Of a DNA stretch of 64,000 nt, positions 36,901 to 44,997 are shown one piece after another. The notes under the pieces were generated by a model, which was given only the letters and a program-made list of their open reading frames with translations, ran no database searches and was not told where the DNA came from. The translations under genes and the position numbers were made by a program. This DNA is from JABCYV01 sp963696025 (lineage in GTDB: Bacteria > Acidobacteriota > Terriglobia > Terriglobales > Acidobacteriaceae), in contig CAVOII010000005.1 of the NCBI GenBank assembly GCA_963696025.1, forward strand, positions 124,001-188,000, given 5' to 3'. The number at the start of each line of letters is the position of its first letter. Positions within the stretch are counted from its first letter, which is position 1.

Positions 36901-36998
36901 TCACCGGTCACATGGCGGCGCAGGTCGGCCGCGAATCGGTCTGCATCCACTTGTTCGGACTTCGTAACTGAAAAGGGGGACGGCGAATCGTCGGCCAT
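33939..36998 (-). CDS. GlcD-GlcF fusion: FAD-linked oxidase with Fe-S and CCG domains
   Basis: A protein of about 1019 residues from the ATG at 36998. The first half is a FAD_binding_4 dehydrogenase (PILCRGGGTSLAGQ, TLGGMIGNNSCGVHS) with a FAD-oxidase_C domain (SLYGHFGDGCVHNR, SLSGEHGDGQSRG). Next comes a ferredoxin-like segment (CVGVGKCRR and CLSCKGCKSDCPVG). The C-terminal half has two CCG motifs (TNLCCGRPLYDFG and APGCCGMAGAFGFE). The end carries a hydrophobic helix of about 20 residues. It should oxidise a 2-hydroxyacid such as D-lactate or glycolate and pass electrons to quinone. Such fusions of GlcD and GlcF are known. The gene is monocistronic as far as visible. Confidence 0.92.
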   Translation of the reverse strand: MADDSPSPFSVTKSEQVDADRFAADLRRHVTGDVRFDRRSRALYATDGSNYRQVPIGVVLPRDVDDVVATISLAREYRAPILCRGGGTSLAGQCCNVAVVLDFSRYMARILEVDSARRLARLQPGAVLDHLRDAAEKHHLTFGPDPASHDRCTLGGMIGNNSCGVHSVMAGKTDDNIEALEVLTYGGLRMKVGQTSDEELEKIIREGGRRGAIYAGLKGLRDKYSELVRQRYPIIPRRVSGYNLNYLLPENGFQVARALVGSEGTCVTVLEATCRLVESPPERVLLLVAYPDIYQCADHVPDVMAHKPIGFEGVDDLLVEYTRRMGINSEGLALLPEGGGWLFAEFGANTAQEADDQARSLMAALSQGPNPPHMRLFTDKQQIKRVWAVRESSLGVISHVPGEAPNWEGWEDSAVAPEKLGSYLRDLRKLMNSYGYRGSLYGHFGDGCVHNRTNFDLLTRDGIAKYRQFVEEAADLVVSYGGSLSGEHGDGQSRGELLPKMFGPELVHAFHEFKALWDPDWKMNPGKVVDPYRLDENLRLGASYRPWEPETHFQFPQDHGSLAEATLRCVGVGKCRRDEGGVMCPSFRVTREEEQSTRGRAHLLWEMTQGEVIRDGWRDEDVKHSLDLCLSCKGCKSDCPVGVDVATYKAEFLSHYYEGRLRPHHAYAFANIDIWARLASKTPGLVNLTTQMPFLRDLAKLAAGMSRERSIPAFAPQSFRNWFKQRAPRNVGAASVMLWPDTFNNYFLPDTAKAAVGVLEAAGFQVRLPATNLCCGRPLYDFGMLDRAKGLLLKTLETLSHEITADVPVVVLEPSCASVFRDELLNLFPNDARARQLSRQTFLLSEFLEKRAKHFAFPQLSRKALLHGHCHHKSIMKMTDEEAVLKRMDIEFQSPAPGCCGMAGAFGFEEDKYDVSMAIGELELLPAVLKASPECLIIADGFSCREQIGQCTDRHALHLAEVIQMALETDARPVDRIYPERARVRLRQAAVKQSMKQTMLVLAGLAAGTALLWTVGRGK

Positions 36999-37246
36999 GA
37001 GAGATCCGGTGTCTAGCTTACATCCTGATCCCACGGTGCAGGGCAGACTTTGCCGCCTGCGCGAGGAGACCTGGGAAGTCTCTGCCTATGGAGAATCGGC
37101 AACGCGCCATCACTTGAGTTTCTGGTCCCCGAAACTGTCAGTGAAATCTGCGAATCAGCCGCGATCCTCATGGGACATTATGTGGCTAACGACGTGCTTC
37201 ACAAAGGGAGTTAAGCGATTGGGTCAACTTCTGAGGGAGGTGGACG

Positions 37247-37793
37247 ATGTCGATAGCGGGGATTCTTAGTAGCAATCTCTTCCAAACCAACAGTCTGCAA
37301 AACAACAACCAGCAACAGATCCAAAAAGAGTTCCAGCAATTGGGTCAGGATCTGCAAGCAGGCAGTTTGACCCAGGCACAGTCAGATTTTGCTACGATAA
37401 CCGCGAATCAGCCGACCGGATTGACCAGCACCAGCACGTCGGCGCAAGCCTTTAGCGCGCTGGGGCAGGACCTCAAGTCGGGGAACCTCTCGGCCGCCCA
37501 GCAAGCTTTTTCAACGATTCAGCAGGCTGCGCAGTCGGGAGGTGGACACGTCCACCATCATCACCACGGTGGAACGTCGCGGAGTGCCGAGCCCTTCCTC
37601 AACTGCGAATGATTCTGTCGCCCAGGTCTTGAGTGCGCTGGGTCAGGACCTCCAGTCTGGGAATCTATCGGCAGCGCAACAAGCTTTTTCCTCGTTCCAG
37701 CAAAGCTTGCAGATGTTCGCGCTGAATGGCGGCTCCAGCTCGAGCAGCGCGGCATCGGGCACGACCGGCAGCGGCTTTAGTGCCACGGCCTGA
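37247..37793 (+). pseudogene. LGQDLQ-repeat small protein gene split by a frameshift
   Basis: The first frame (37247-37612) starts after GGGAGG and encodes repeats of about 45 residues beginning FQQLGQDLQAGSLTQAQ and FSALGQDLKSGNLSAAQQ, then a His-rich piece. It stops soon after. The third repeat (LSALGQDLQSGNLSAAQQ) continues in another frame up to 37793. A one-base shift at about 37560-37590, near the His-rich stretch, would restore a single protein of about 180 residues. Similar repeat proteins occur in acidobacterial genomes; function unknown. A sequencing error is as likely as real decay. Confidence 0.7.
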
Positions 37794-37825
37794 ATGGGAG
37801 CGGAGGGGCCCACAGAGGAAAAGCC

Positions 37826-38122
37826 TCAGCTCCACAGGCGCGTGACGTAATCGGCCATGCTGAGCGCGAGGAGGATAAACAGCCAGAACACGGCTGCAAC
37901 CACCACGATTTTGGCGACCTTCTCGCTGGCGTACTTTACGTGCATGAAAAATAGAACCACCAGCAGTGCCTTAAACGTCGCGATTACCAAGGCCACGACG
38001 GTATTCAGCGGACCAAGGTCGATGAAGGAAACTCCAGCGGTGATCACCGTCAGGCACAGCAGCGTGATCCAGATGCCGACGTAGAGCTTGCGCGAAAGGA
38101 TGTGTGCAGACATGGCGCTCAC
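37826..38122 (-). CDS. ctaF: Cytochrome c oxidase subunit IV (caa3 type)
   Basis: A 98-residue protein with three membrane helices (about 14-32, 39-60 and 71-92) and the motif FKALLVVLFFMHVKY, typical of prokaryotic subunit IV. It supports assembly of the haem-copper oxidase. Its ATG overlaps the ctaE stop as ATGA, and it is the last gene of the respiratory operon. Confidence 0.9.
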   Translation of the reverse strand: MSAMSAHILSRKLYVGIWITLLCLTVITAGVSFIDLGPLNTVVALVIATFKALLVVLFFMHVKYASEKVAKIVVVAAVFWLFILLALSMADYVTRLWS

Positions 38123-38820
38123 TTTAGCGGTTTTCGATCGATCAGATATAGCAACGGGAACAGGTAAATCCAGATGATATCCACGAAGTGCCAGTACAGC
38201 CCACCAATCTCAACCGGGTTGTAATACTCCGGCGTGTAGCGGCCCTTCCATGCGTAGTAAGTCAGAAATGCGAAAATACCCACACCGATAATCATGTGCA
38301 GAGCGTGCAAGCCGGTCATGGCAAAGTAGAGCGAGAAGAAAATTTGTTCGTGCGAAGGGTCAATCCTGATCTGAGGATATTCCCGTATCAGATCGTCTGC
38401 GCTGAAGGAGGATCCTGGAATGTGGTGCTCCTGAAATTTCGTGTACCACTCCACCCCTTTTATTCCCAGAAACGCCAGGCCGAAAACAATAGTCAGCAGT
38501 AAGAGAACGACCAATAATTTGTGCTTGCCCATCTGCGCCGCCCTGACGCCGAGCGCGACGGTCAAGCTGCTGCAGATCAGGACAGCGGTGTTGATCGTGC
38601 CCAGCCAGATATCCAAGCTACGGCTGCCCGCCGCAAATTCGTTGTAGTACCAGTAGCGATAGATCAGGTAGGCGCAGAACATCCCGCCAAAGAACATGAC
38701 TTCAGTCGCCAGGAACACCCACATGCCGAGGGAGGAAGCCTGGCGCTGCTGCTCCATGTCGGCGAAGTGGTGCCGCAAAGCCGGATTATGTCCTTCGACG
38801 GCTATCGGACTATCGCTCAA
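38119..38820 (-). CDS. ctaE: Cytochrome c oxidase subunit III
   Basis: The protein has 233 residues when started at the TTG at 38820, which follows GGAGG by six bases and overlaps the end of ctaD by 11 bases. A longer open frame to 38964 lies inside ctaD and is not supported. About five membrane helices follow, with SLGMWVFLATEVMFFGGMF, HALHMIIGVGIFAFL and YWHFVDIIWIYLFPLLY as hallmark segments. Subunit III stabilises the catalytic core and the proton uptake path. Confidence 0.88.
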   Translation of the reverse strand: MSDSPIAVEGHNPALRHHFADMEQQRQASSLGMWVFLATEVMFFGGMFCAYLIYRYWYYNEFAAGSRSLDIWLGTINTAVLICSSLTVALGVRAAQMGKHKLLVVLLLLTIVFGLAFLGIKGVEWYTKFQEHHIPGSSFSADDLIREYPQIRIDPSHEQIFFSLYFAMTGLHALHMIIGVGIFAFLTYYAWKGRYTPEYYNPVEIGGLYWHFVDIIWIYLFPLLYLIDRKPLK

Positions 38821-40444
38821 CCGGAACCTCCTCGGGAGCTGGAATATGGGCGTAGTCGTAAGCCTCCCAGGTAACCTTTGGTGTCTCGTCAAAATTAAAA
38901 GTCGGAGGTGGCGATGTGGTCGTCCACTCCAAACCTGAAGCGCCCCAGGGATTGTCCTCCGCAACTTTTCCGTAGCGCATGGACCACAGAAAATAAACCA
39001 TGGGCAGAAGGTACCCGACCGCCAGAATGGTTGAGCCCGCGGTCGAAAGCACGTTCAGTACCTGAAACTCCGGGGGATATTGCCAGTAGCGGCGCGGCAT
39101 TCCGAGGTACCCGAGGATGAACTGCGGGAAGAAGGTCAGATTGAAGCCGATGAACACGATCATCGCTGCCAGTTTGCCCAAGAACTCGGGATACATGCGG
39201 CCGGAAATCTTCGGCCACCAGAAGTGCATCCCGCCGAGATATCCCATGACGGCGCCGCCCACCATGATGTAGTGGAAGTGAGCAATTACGAAGTAAGTAT
39301 CGGTGACGTGAACATCAATGCCCAGCGCCGCCAGGAAAAGCCCGGTCAATCCGCCCATGGTGAATAGGCCGATGAATCCCAAAGCGTACAGCATGGGAGT
39401 GGCGAATGAAATTGAGCCTTTGTACATAGTCGCGGTCCAGTTGAATACCTTGATTGCTGATGGCACCGCGACCAGGTAACTGAGGATTGAGAAAATCAGA
39501 GCTGAATATAGAGAGATTCCGGCCACGAACATGTGGTGCGCCCAAACCAGAAAACCGAAAACCGCAATTGCAATGCTCGACATAGCGACGAACTTATACC
39601 CGAAGATACGTTTTCGCGAAAAGCAGGGGATGATTTCGGTAACAACTCCCATCGCGGGCAGAATCATGATGTAAACCGCCGGATGGGAATAGAACCAGAA
39701 AAGATGTTGAAACAGCAAAGGGTCGCCGCCACGAGTTGGGTCGAAGATTCCAAGATGCAATGCCCGCTCGAGCACAACCAGCAAGAGCGTGATGGCGAGT
39801 ACCGGCGTCCCCAATAGCTGGATGATGCTGGTGGCGTAGTGTGCCCAGATGAACAGCGGCAAACGAGACCAGGTCATACCAGGAGCCCGCATGCGGTGGA
39901 TCGTGACCACAAAATTCAGCCCAGTCAGGATGGATGAAAATCCCACGACGAAGATCGCGAGTCCCGCTTCGATGACCTTGGTATTGCTGAACGCGGTGCT
40001 GAAGGGAGTGTAAAAGGTCCAGCCCGTGTCGGCTCCGCCGGTCAGAATGCAATGCAACATCATCACGCCACCGATGATGTAGAGGTACCAGCTCAGCAGA
40101 TTGATGCGCGGGAAGGCGAGGTCCCGAGCCCCGATCATCAGCGGAACCAAAAAATTTCCCAGCACGGCGGGAATAGAAGGAATCAGGAAGAAGAACACCA
40201 TCACCTGGCCATGCATGGTAAATAGCTTGTTGTAGGTATCGGACTGGACCAGATCGCCAGCCGGAGTCAGTAGCTCCAGGCGGATCAGCAGCGCAAAGAA
40301 GCCTCCAATAAAAAAGAAGAACGTAATTGACACCAGATAGAGCAGCGCGATGCGCTTGTGGTCCGTGGTCAGCAGCCAGGACTTGATGCCATACTCCCTA
40401 TTGAGGTAGTTCTCGCGTTCGGCGGTAATTGCTGCGGTGGCCAT
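38810..40444 (-). CDS. ctaD: Cytochrome c oxidase subunit I (A2-type haem-copper oxidase)
   Basis: A 544-residue catalytic subunit with 12 helices. The low-spin haem ligand is in FTMHGQVMVFF, the CuB-Tyr pair region is FYSHPAVYIMILP, and the two His of CuB and haem a3 lie in WAHHMF and IAHFHYIMVGG. The Glu of A1-type oxidases (HPEVY) is Ala here, and the preceding Tyr-Ser (YSHP) marks the A2 subtype, which uses this pair in the proton path. It reduces oxygen to water with electrons from subunit II. The ATG lies two bases after the ctaC stop. Confidence 0.95.
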   Translation of the reverse strand: MATAAITAERENYLNREYGIKSWLLTTDHKRIALLYLVSITFFFFIGGFFALLIRLELLTPAGDLVQSDTYNKLFTMHGQVMVFFFLIPSIPAVLGNFLVPLMIGARDLAFPRINLLSWYLYIIGGVMMLHCILTGGADTGWTFYTPFSTAFSNTKVIEAGLAIFVVGFSSILTGLNFVVTIHRMRAPGMTWSRLPLFIWAHYATSIIQLLGTPVLAITLLLVVLERALHLGIFDPTRGGDPLLFQHLFWFYSHPAVYIMILPAMGVVTEIIPCFSRKRIFGYKFVAMSSIAIAVFGFLVWAHHMFVAGISLYSALIFSILSYLVAVPSAIKVFNWTATMYKGSISFATPMLYALGFIGLFTMGGLTGLFLAALGIDVHVTDTYFVIAHFHYIMVGGAVMGYLGGMHFWWPKISGRMYPEFLGKLAAMIVFIGFNLTFFPQFILGYLGMPRRYWQYPPEFQVLNVLSTAGSTILAVGYLLPMVYFLWSMRYGKVAEDNPWGASGLEWTTTSPPPTFNFDETPKVTWEAYDYAHIPAPEEVPVER

Positions 40445-40446
40445 TG

Positions 40447-41442
40447 CTATTGCACCTTCGGTCCTTCCGGCTTCGTACTGGGCGCGAGCGAAGGAGTGCC
40501 AGCGCCACCCGATGAAGGCTGGCTCAGCGTCTTAATGTACGCCACCAGCGCACTCAATTGCTCTTCACTCACCAATCCCTGAAACACTGGCATGATGGGC
40601 TTGAATCCGGAGACAATTTTGGCAGCCGGGCTCAAAATAGATTCGCGGATGTAGTTTTCATCAGCGATTACAATTCGCCCGTCTTCCAGTTGCACTGGAT
40701 TGCCGAAGAGTCCCACCAGATTCGGACCGCGACCCTGCGTGTCGGACCGGTGACAAGTGGAGCAGCCGAGCTGCTGAAAGATACTTTGTCCGTTGGAGGC
40801 CAGCGATCCCGTAGCTGCGCCTCCGCTGAGCCAGGCTTCATACTGCGCCGGTTCCAACACCACGACTTGTCCGATCATGCCGGAGTGCATGGTGCCGCAG
40901 TATTCGGCGCAAAACAAGTGATAGGTGCCAGGTTTGGTGGCGCGGAACCAGGCAGTGGTGTAGCGGCCCGGCAAGACATCCTGCTTGATGCGGAAAGCCG
41001 GGACATAGAAGCTGTGGATCACGTCCTGCGAAGTCATAATCATTTTTACATCGCGGCCCACGGGAACATGCAGTTCGTTAATCTCGCGTTGACCCTCTTC
41101 GTGCTGCAGCTTCCACATCCATTGTTTAGCGACGACATAAATCTCGGTAGAGCCTCGAGGTGGGGTACGTTCCCTAAAGTAGATGACCGCGCCCCAGATA
41201 AAAATGACCATGAAAATGCATAACGGAATCACTGACCAGGTTAATTCCAATGGGGTCGAACCTTCGATCTGCTCAGCAGTGACACCTCTGCGACGGCGAA
41301 ACCGGATCGCAAATATCACGATCATGACAAAGATCGACACGCTCACAAAGGCACACAACGCCAGGAGAAAAATGTAGAGCGCGTCTACGCTTCCGGCCGT
41401 CGTCGAGGCCCTGGCGGGCCAAAGTGGAAAAGTGTCGAACAT
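40447..41442 (-). CDS. ctaC: Cytochrome c oxidase subunit II with fused cytochrome c domain
   Basis: A protein of about 331 residues. Two N-terminal helices (19-48 and 68-90) are followed by a cupredoxin domain with the CuA ligands in VIHSFYVPAF and CAEYCGTMHSGM, then a C-terminal cytochrome c domain with CSTCH and a distal Met in KPIMPVFQG. The haem domain makes this a caa3-type subunit II. I prefer the ATG at 41442 because the first helix then starts at a normal distance; an in-frame ATG at 41475 overlaps the SCO gene. Confidence 0.92.
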   Translation of the reverse strand: MFDTFPLWPARASTTAGSVDALYIFLLALCAFVSVSIFVMIVIFAIRFRRRRGVTAEQIEGSTPLELTWSVIPLCIFMVIFIWGAVIYFRERTPPRGSTEIYVVAKQWMWKLQHEEGQREINELHVPVGRDVKMIMTSQDVIHSFYVPAFRIKQDVLPGRYTTAWFRATKPGTYHLFCAEYCGTMHSGMIGQVVVLEPAQYEAWLSGGAATGSLASNGQSIFQQLGCSTCHRSDTQGRGPNLVGLFGNPVQLEDGRIVIADENYIRESILSPAAKIVSGFKPIMPVFQGLVSEEQLSALVAYIKTLSQPSSGGAGTPSLAPSTKPEGPKVQ

Positions 41443-41446
41443 GGGA

Positions 41447-42310
41447 TTATGTGACTCGTTGCGCTCCCTGATCACTCATCGTGGACCCTCGCCGAAAGAG
41501 CACGGTCAACAGAATGCTCAATGTCAAGATTGTCGCGGCCGCAGACAGTTGCAGCACCCGCGAAACGATCGCGCCATACTTTCCGGTTGCGGGATCGTAG
41601 TGATAGCAGTAGAGCAACACCTCGTCCACCACACTGCCGATTTTGTTTTCCGAGGCTTGCACCAATCCCAGCCGCAAGTCTTTGGGCGGGTACTCAACTC
41701 CGTAGTAGTACTGCGAAATCTTGCCTTCGGGAGTCAGCACGATGATGGCTGTGGCGTGAGCAAACTGGCCAGCTTTGACGTCGTACTGATACCGGAAACC
41801 CGCAGCCTTGGTGAGGGCGTCGATCGATTCCTGTGGCCCTGTGAGGAAGTGCCAGCCTGCGGCGGCACCTGGACGTCCGTAACGCTTGAGGTATTCAGCC
41901 TTCTTCGCAGATGCCATTTCTGCCGTCTCATGCGGATCGAAGCTAACCGTGAGGACGTCGAATTCCTGGCCGAGGTCGAACTTCAATACCCGCAGCGCGC
42001 TCTCCAAGCCGCTCAAGACTTCTCCGCATAACATCGGGCATTGGTAGTAGACCAGGTTGAGGATCATCGGCTTCTTGCCGAAATAATCGCCCAGCCGGAC
42101 CGCCTTGCCAGTTTCATCGCGAAACGTGAGAGCGGCAGGAATCTGCTCATTCAAGTGCTGCTCGATACCGACGTTTTGCAAGCCCGGCGGCCGAACGTTC
42201 GCCGGCGGCGACATGATGCCGCGCGTCATGCCCTGGGGCCGGGCGGAGGCGGCGACCAGCAAGACCGCAGCTAGCAAGAACCACTTCGAGTTGTTCGTCA
42301 ATGGGTTCAT
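41447..42310 (-). CDS. SCO1/SenC-type copper chaperone with C-terminal membrane anchor
   Basis: The protein has about 287 residues from the ATG at 42310. A leader (about 8-26) is followed by a thioredoxin-like SCO domain: the copper-binding CPMLC in YYQCPMLCG and the distal His in GQFAHATAIIV. The C-terminus has a membrane helix (ATILTLSILLTVLF). It delivers copper to the CuA site encoded just downstream. The order SCO then ctaC supports this role. Confidence 0.9.
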   Translation of the reverse strand: MNPLTNNSKWFLLAAVLLVAASARPQGMTRGIMSPPANVRPPGLQNVGIEQHLNEQIPAALTFRDETGKAVRLGDYFGKKPMILNLVYYQCPMLCGEVLSGLESALRVLKFDLGQEFDVLTVSFDPHETAEMASAKKAEYLKRYGRPGAAAGWHFLTGPQESIDALTKAAGFRYQYDVKAGQFAHATAIIVLTPEGKISQYYYGVEYPPKDLRLGLVQASENKIGSVVDEVLLYCYHYDPATGKYGAIVSRVLQLSAAATILTLSILLTVLFRRGSTMSDQGAQRVT

Positions 42311-42340
42311 CGGCATCTCAGTCTTCGCAAGGCGTCTCAG

Positions 42341-42390
42341 CGGCTAAAGCCGATCAGCCGGAGTTCGTTGCGGCACGACTGAAGTCGTGC
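42341..42390. repeat. Palindromic intergenic repeat
   Basis: Two short palindromes in tandem: CGGCTAAAGCCG at 42341-42352 and GCACGACTGAAGTCGTGC at 42373-42390. This GCTAAAGC / ACTGAAGT hairpin style recurs in acidobacterial intergenic repeats and is related to the element inside actE. It lies between the SCO gene and the upstream small membrane protein gene. Confidence 0.7.
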
Positions 42391-42470
42391 TCTCCCAAAG
42401 CTCGGCAATCTTTAAGGTGTGCCTTTCCAAACTATCCCGCTCCTGAAGTCGCGTATTCACAACGCAACCG

Positions 42471-43001
42471 TCACTCATGCTCGTTCTTCTTTCCCGGCGC
42501 ATGCGGTTGGCCGCTGGTGTCCGAGCTTACTGCGGCCTTTCTCGCGACATTCACTGGAGATGGCGGCACAGTTCCCGCTTTCGGCGCTACCGGTAGTCCG
42601 CGTTCAGCCACGAGTTGCATGGCACGCTCGATCGGGATATGTATCACACCAGCTTTCTCATCCACCCAGCCGTAGCTATTGAGGGTTCTTTCCTCCTGCA
42701 AACGGAAATCGGTGATTTCCAGCCGCTCGTTCTTCTCCAGGCGCGGCGGCGGAAATTTCTCGATGTCACTGGGCGTCACAACTCGCGTATCGGTCGTAGC
42801 GTTTTGCACCAGGGGATTCTGGACCGGCTGATGTGCTCTCTGATAGGTATCCATGTGCCTGTATATTCCCCACACCAAGAGAGAAGCGACCGCGACCATC
42901 ACAGCTACGCCAATCAGGAACTCGAACACGCTGCGGGCGCCCAAATCCTCGCGCTCGAATTCAACGCCCGGGGTGTGCTCGTTTTGCATCTCGTCAGTCA
43001 T
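42471..43001 (-). CDS. Small membrane-anchored protein of the ACIII operon
   Basis: A 176-residue protein with one N-terminal membrane helix (VFEFLIGVAVMVAVASLLVWGI, about 25-46) and a periplasmic part containing KNERLEITDFRLQEERTLNSYG and GVIHIPIERAMQLVAERGLP. The start overlaps actF by eight bases. I recall similar proteins next to actF in Acidobacteriota, where they are annotated hypothetical. It may be an assembly or structural part of the oxidase supercomplex. Function unknown. Confidence 0.8.
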   Translation of the reverse strand: MTDEMQNEHTPGVEFEREDLGARSVFEFLIGVAVMVAVASLLVWGIYRHMDTYQRAHQPVQNPLVQNATTDTRVVTPSDIEKFPPPRLEKNERLEITDFRLQEERTLNSYGWVDEKAGVIHIPIERAMQLVAERGLPVAPKAGTVPPSPVNVARKAAVSSDTSGQPHAPGKKNEHE

Positions 43002-44205
43002 GTGCCGGTTCCAGAACTTCGTCGGCGAACACGTCGTATGCTGGTACCAGAGGCATCGACCTCAGATTGCGGAAGAAAAAAGCCAGCCACAATCCGCCCA
43101 TCGCAACAGGAACCACCACATCGGCCCAAGTCACGCTGAATGTTTGCGAAAAATTCGGCTCGATTATCCAGAAGAGATCAACGTAGCGCATGAGCATTAA
43201 CCATACTGCCAGCCAGACCAGCCGGGTGACGTCACGCTTGAACGGCCGGGAAAGCAGAAATACGAAAGGCACGGCGAAGTGGAATAAGACCAGAAAGAGT
43301 CCAACGTATTCCCAGCCGCCATGCAGCCGCCGCATGTACCAGGTGATCTCATCAGGCAAATTGCCTGCCCAGATAATCAGCCACTGCGAAAACGCAAAGT
43401 ACGCCCATACCATGATGAAGGTGAGCATAAACTTGCCGTGATCGTGGACGTAGTCGGGCTTCAACAGTTCCGACATAGGCTTGTACTTCACTAGAATTCG
43501 TTCCACGACCACGGCAAAGCACAGCGCCGACAGGACCTCGCCGATGAGGAAGGACAGGCCATAGATCGTGGAAATCCAGCTTGGGTCGATGGACATTACC
43601 CAGTCAATGGCTGCGAATGTGATGGTAAATCCATAAAGAATCAGTCCCGGTCCACTGAGCGCCTTGAAGCGGGCAGTATTGTCGCGCCCGGAGGGATGGT
43701 CCTGCTCCGCTGACCATTTAGTCAGGAAAAATGCGAGCGTGCCCCAGATGACGAAGTAGATCACAGCGCGAATTACAAATCCGTTCACTGAAAGGTAGGT
43801 CTGAGTGATCTGCTGCAAATGCTCCCGAAGATGCTGATCTGGAATGGAATCAAGAGGACGCGCCCAAATATAAAGCTTGGGCAACCCGAAAAAAAATATA
43901 GGGACAAAGAATAGTGCCATCAGCGGAAGCGTCCGCATGGCTGCACCCAGAATCCGGCGGATGATCATGCCCCAGGCGCCCTTGGTCAGGTGGCGAAGCA
44001 TCAGAATTGCCATCGATCCCAGACACACTCCCAGCCAGGCCATAAAGCTGAGCAGGTAGGCGCGGAAGAACTCATCGGGCCGGGCAAACGCGCTGATCAC
44101 CGAGACCACAGCAAAAATCAGGCCGATGATTAGCGACCGCTGCCCAATGGTCTTGACCACCGGCGGAGCCATCAAGTCCAGATTGTCGACGCGCGCCGGG
44201 CTCAT
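42994..44205 (-). CDS. actF: Alternative Complex III subunit ActF
   Basis: A 403-residue membrane protein with about ten helices (for example SLIIGLIFAVVSVISAF, AYLLSFMAWLGVCLGSMAI and MALFFVPIFFFGLPKLY). It is the paralogue of ActC in the complex and belongs to the NrfD-like/ActF group, proposed to help bind quinol and translocate protons. It starts with an ATGA overlap with actE. It is complete. Confidence 0.9.
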   Translation of the reverse strand: MSPARVDNLDLMAPPVVKTIGQRSLIIGLIFAVVSVISAFARPDEFFRAYLLSFMAWLGVCLGSMAILMLRHLTKGAWGMIIRRILGAAMRTLPLMALFFVPIFFFGLPKLYIWARPLDSIPDQHLREHLQQITQTYLSVNGFVIRAVIYFVIWGTLAFFLTKWSAEQDHPSGRDNTARFKALSGPGLILYGFTITFAAIDWVMSIDPSWISTIYGLSFLIGEVLSALCFAVVVERILVKYKPMSELLKPDYVHDHGKFMLTFIMVWAYFAFSQWLIIWAGNLPDEITWYMRRLHGGWEYVGLFLVLFHFAVPFVFLLSRPFKRDVTRLVWLAVWLMLMRYVDLFWIIEPNFSQTFSVTWADVVVPVAMGGLWLAFFFRNLRSMPLVPAYDVFADEVLEPAHD

Positions 44206-44972
44206 TTCCGTCCCTCTTGGTTAGTTTGGGCTTTCGGTGCGATCGCCGGCAGCGTCGCGCCCGACCCGGGTTCCTCGTAAGTGGGAGGTTCAGACGGTAC
44301 CTTCTGTCCCGCCGGAACATCGTTCGTCGTGGCGCCCTGGCTCAATTGCAAGGCGCGGATATAGGCGACAATGCACCAGCGATCACGCGGCACGATTTGC
44401 GAAGCGTAATCGGGCATGGCGCCGAAGCCATTGGTCATGACGTCGAAAAAGTATCCCAGCGGCGCCTTGCGCAAGCGCTCGGTATGGTAGGAGGGCGGCT
44501 GGCGATAACCGCGCTGCACGATCACGCCGTTGCCGTCTCCCAGGCGCGAATGGCAGGGCGCGCAGTAAATGTCGTAACGTTCCCGGCCCCGCGCCAGAAT
44601 GTCTTCGGATACGGGAAAGGGCAGGTAATCGCCTGGATTGTTTCCGATTTTCCCGGTGTAGAAATAAGTATTTTCGTGTAACTGTCCGCGCGCCATCGTA
44701 CCGTCGACCGGAGGCCGCGCCGAACGCAGATCGGCGTAGAAGTCGTTCTGCGCGAGCGGCTTGAAGCGCGGCTGGTCCTGCATGTCTTGGCGGCACCCTG
44801 CGAGGACAAGCGTGACTGACAACAGGGTGGAGCAGCGCTTCAGCGCTGCAATCCACCTCTTGTCTTGATTCAGAGCCTTGGGACCCGACCTAACCTTCAA
44901 GGGCTCGACCTCGGGAGCTAAAGCCCACACAAGATGGGTACCATCAAACGCAGCGCTGAAGCGCTGCTCCAC
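44202..44972 (-). CDS. actE: Alternative Complex III subunit ActE, mono-haem cytochrome c lipoprotein
   Basis: The mature part follows the lipobox LVLAGC and has one haem site CAPCH, plus RDRWCIVAYIRAL near the end. Family size is near 200 residues; from a GTG at 44972 the frame gives 256. The extra N-terminal residues, and part of the signal region (about residues 40-50), are encoded by a palindromic repeat (44825-44974). I see no ATG in frame before the lipobox, so the true start must be a GTG or TTG within or near the repeat. ActE carries electrons within ACIII toward the oxidase. The mature cytochrome looks intact. Confidence 0.85.
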   Translation of the reverse strand: MEQRFSAAFDGTHLVWALAPEVEPLKVRSGPKALNQDKRWIAALKRCSTLLSVTLVLAGCRQDMQDQPRFKPLAQNDFYADLRSARPPVDGTMARGQLHENTYFYTGKIGNNPGDYLPFPVSEDILARGRERYDIYCAPCHSRLGDGNGVIVQRGYRQPPSYHTERLRKAPLGYFFDVMTNGFGAMPDYASQIVPRDRWCIVAYIRALQLSQGATTNDVPAGQKVPSEPPTYEEPGSGATLPAIAPKAQTNQEGRK

Positions 44973-44974
44973 CC
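44825..44974. repeat. Palindromic repeat overlapping the 5' end of actE
   Basis: A perfect 24-bp inverted repeat, GGGTGGAGCAGCGCTTCAGC with CGCT continuing to 44848, is matched by its complement at 44951-44974. The 100-bp centre contains GGAGCTAAAGCCC. The element extends into the signal-peptide coding part of actE, so it forms part of that reading frame. It resembles acidobacterial intergenic repeats. Confidence 0.85.
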
Positions 44975-44997
44975 ACCAACCGAATTTGCCCGTGCTC

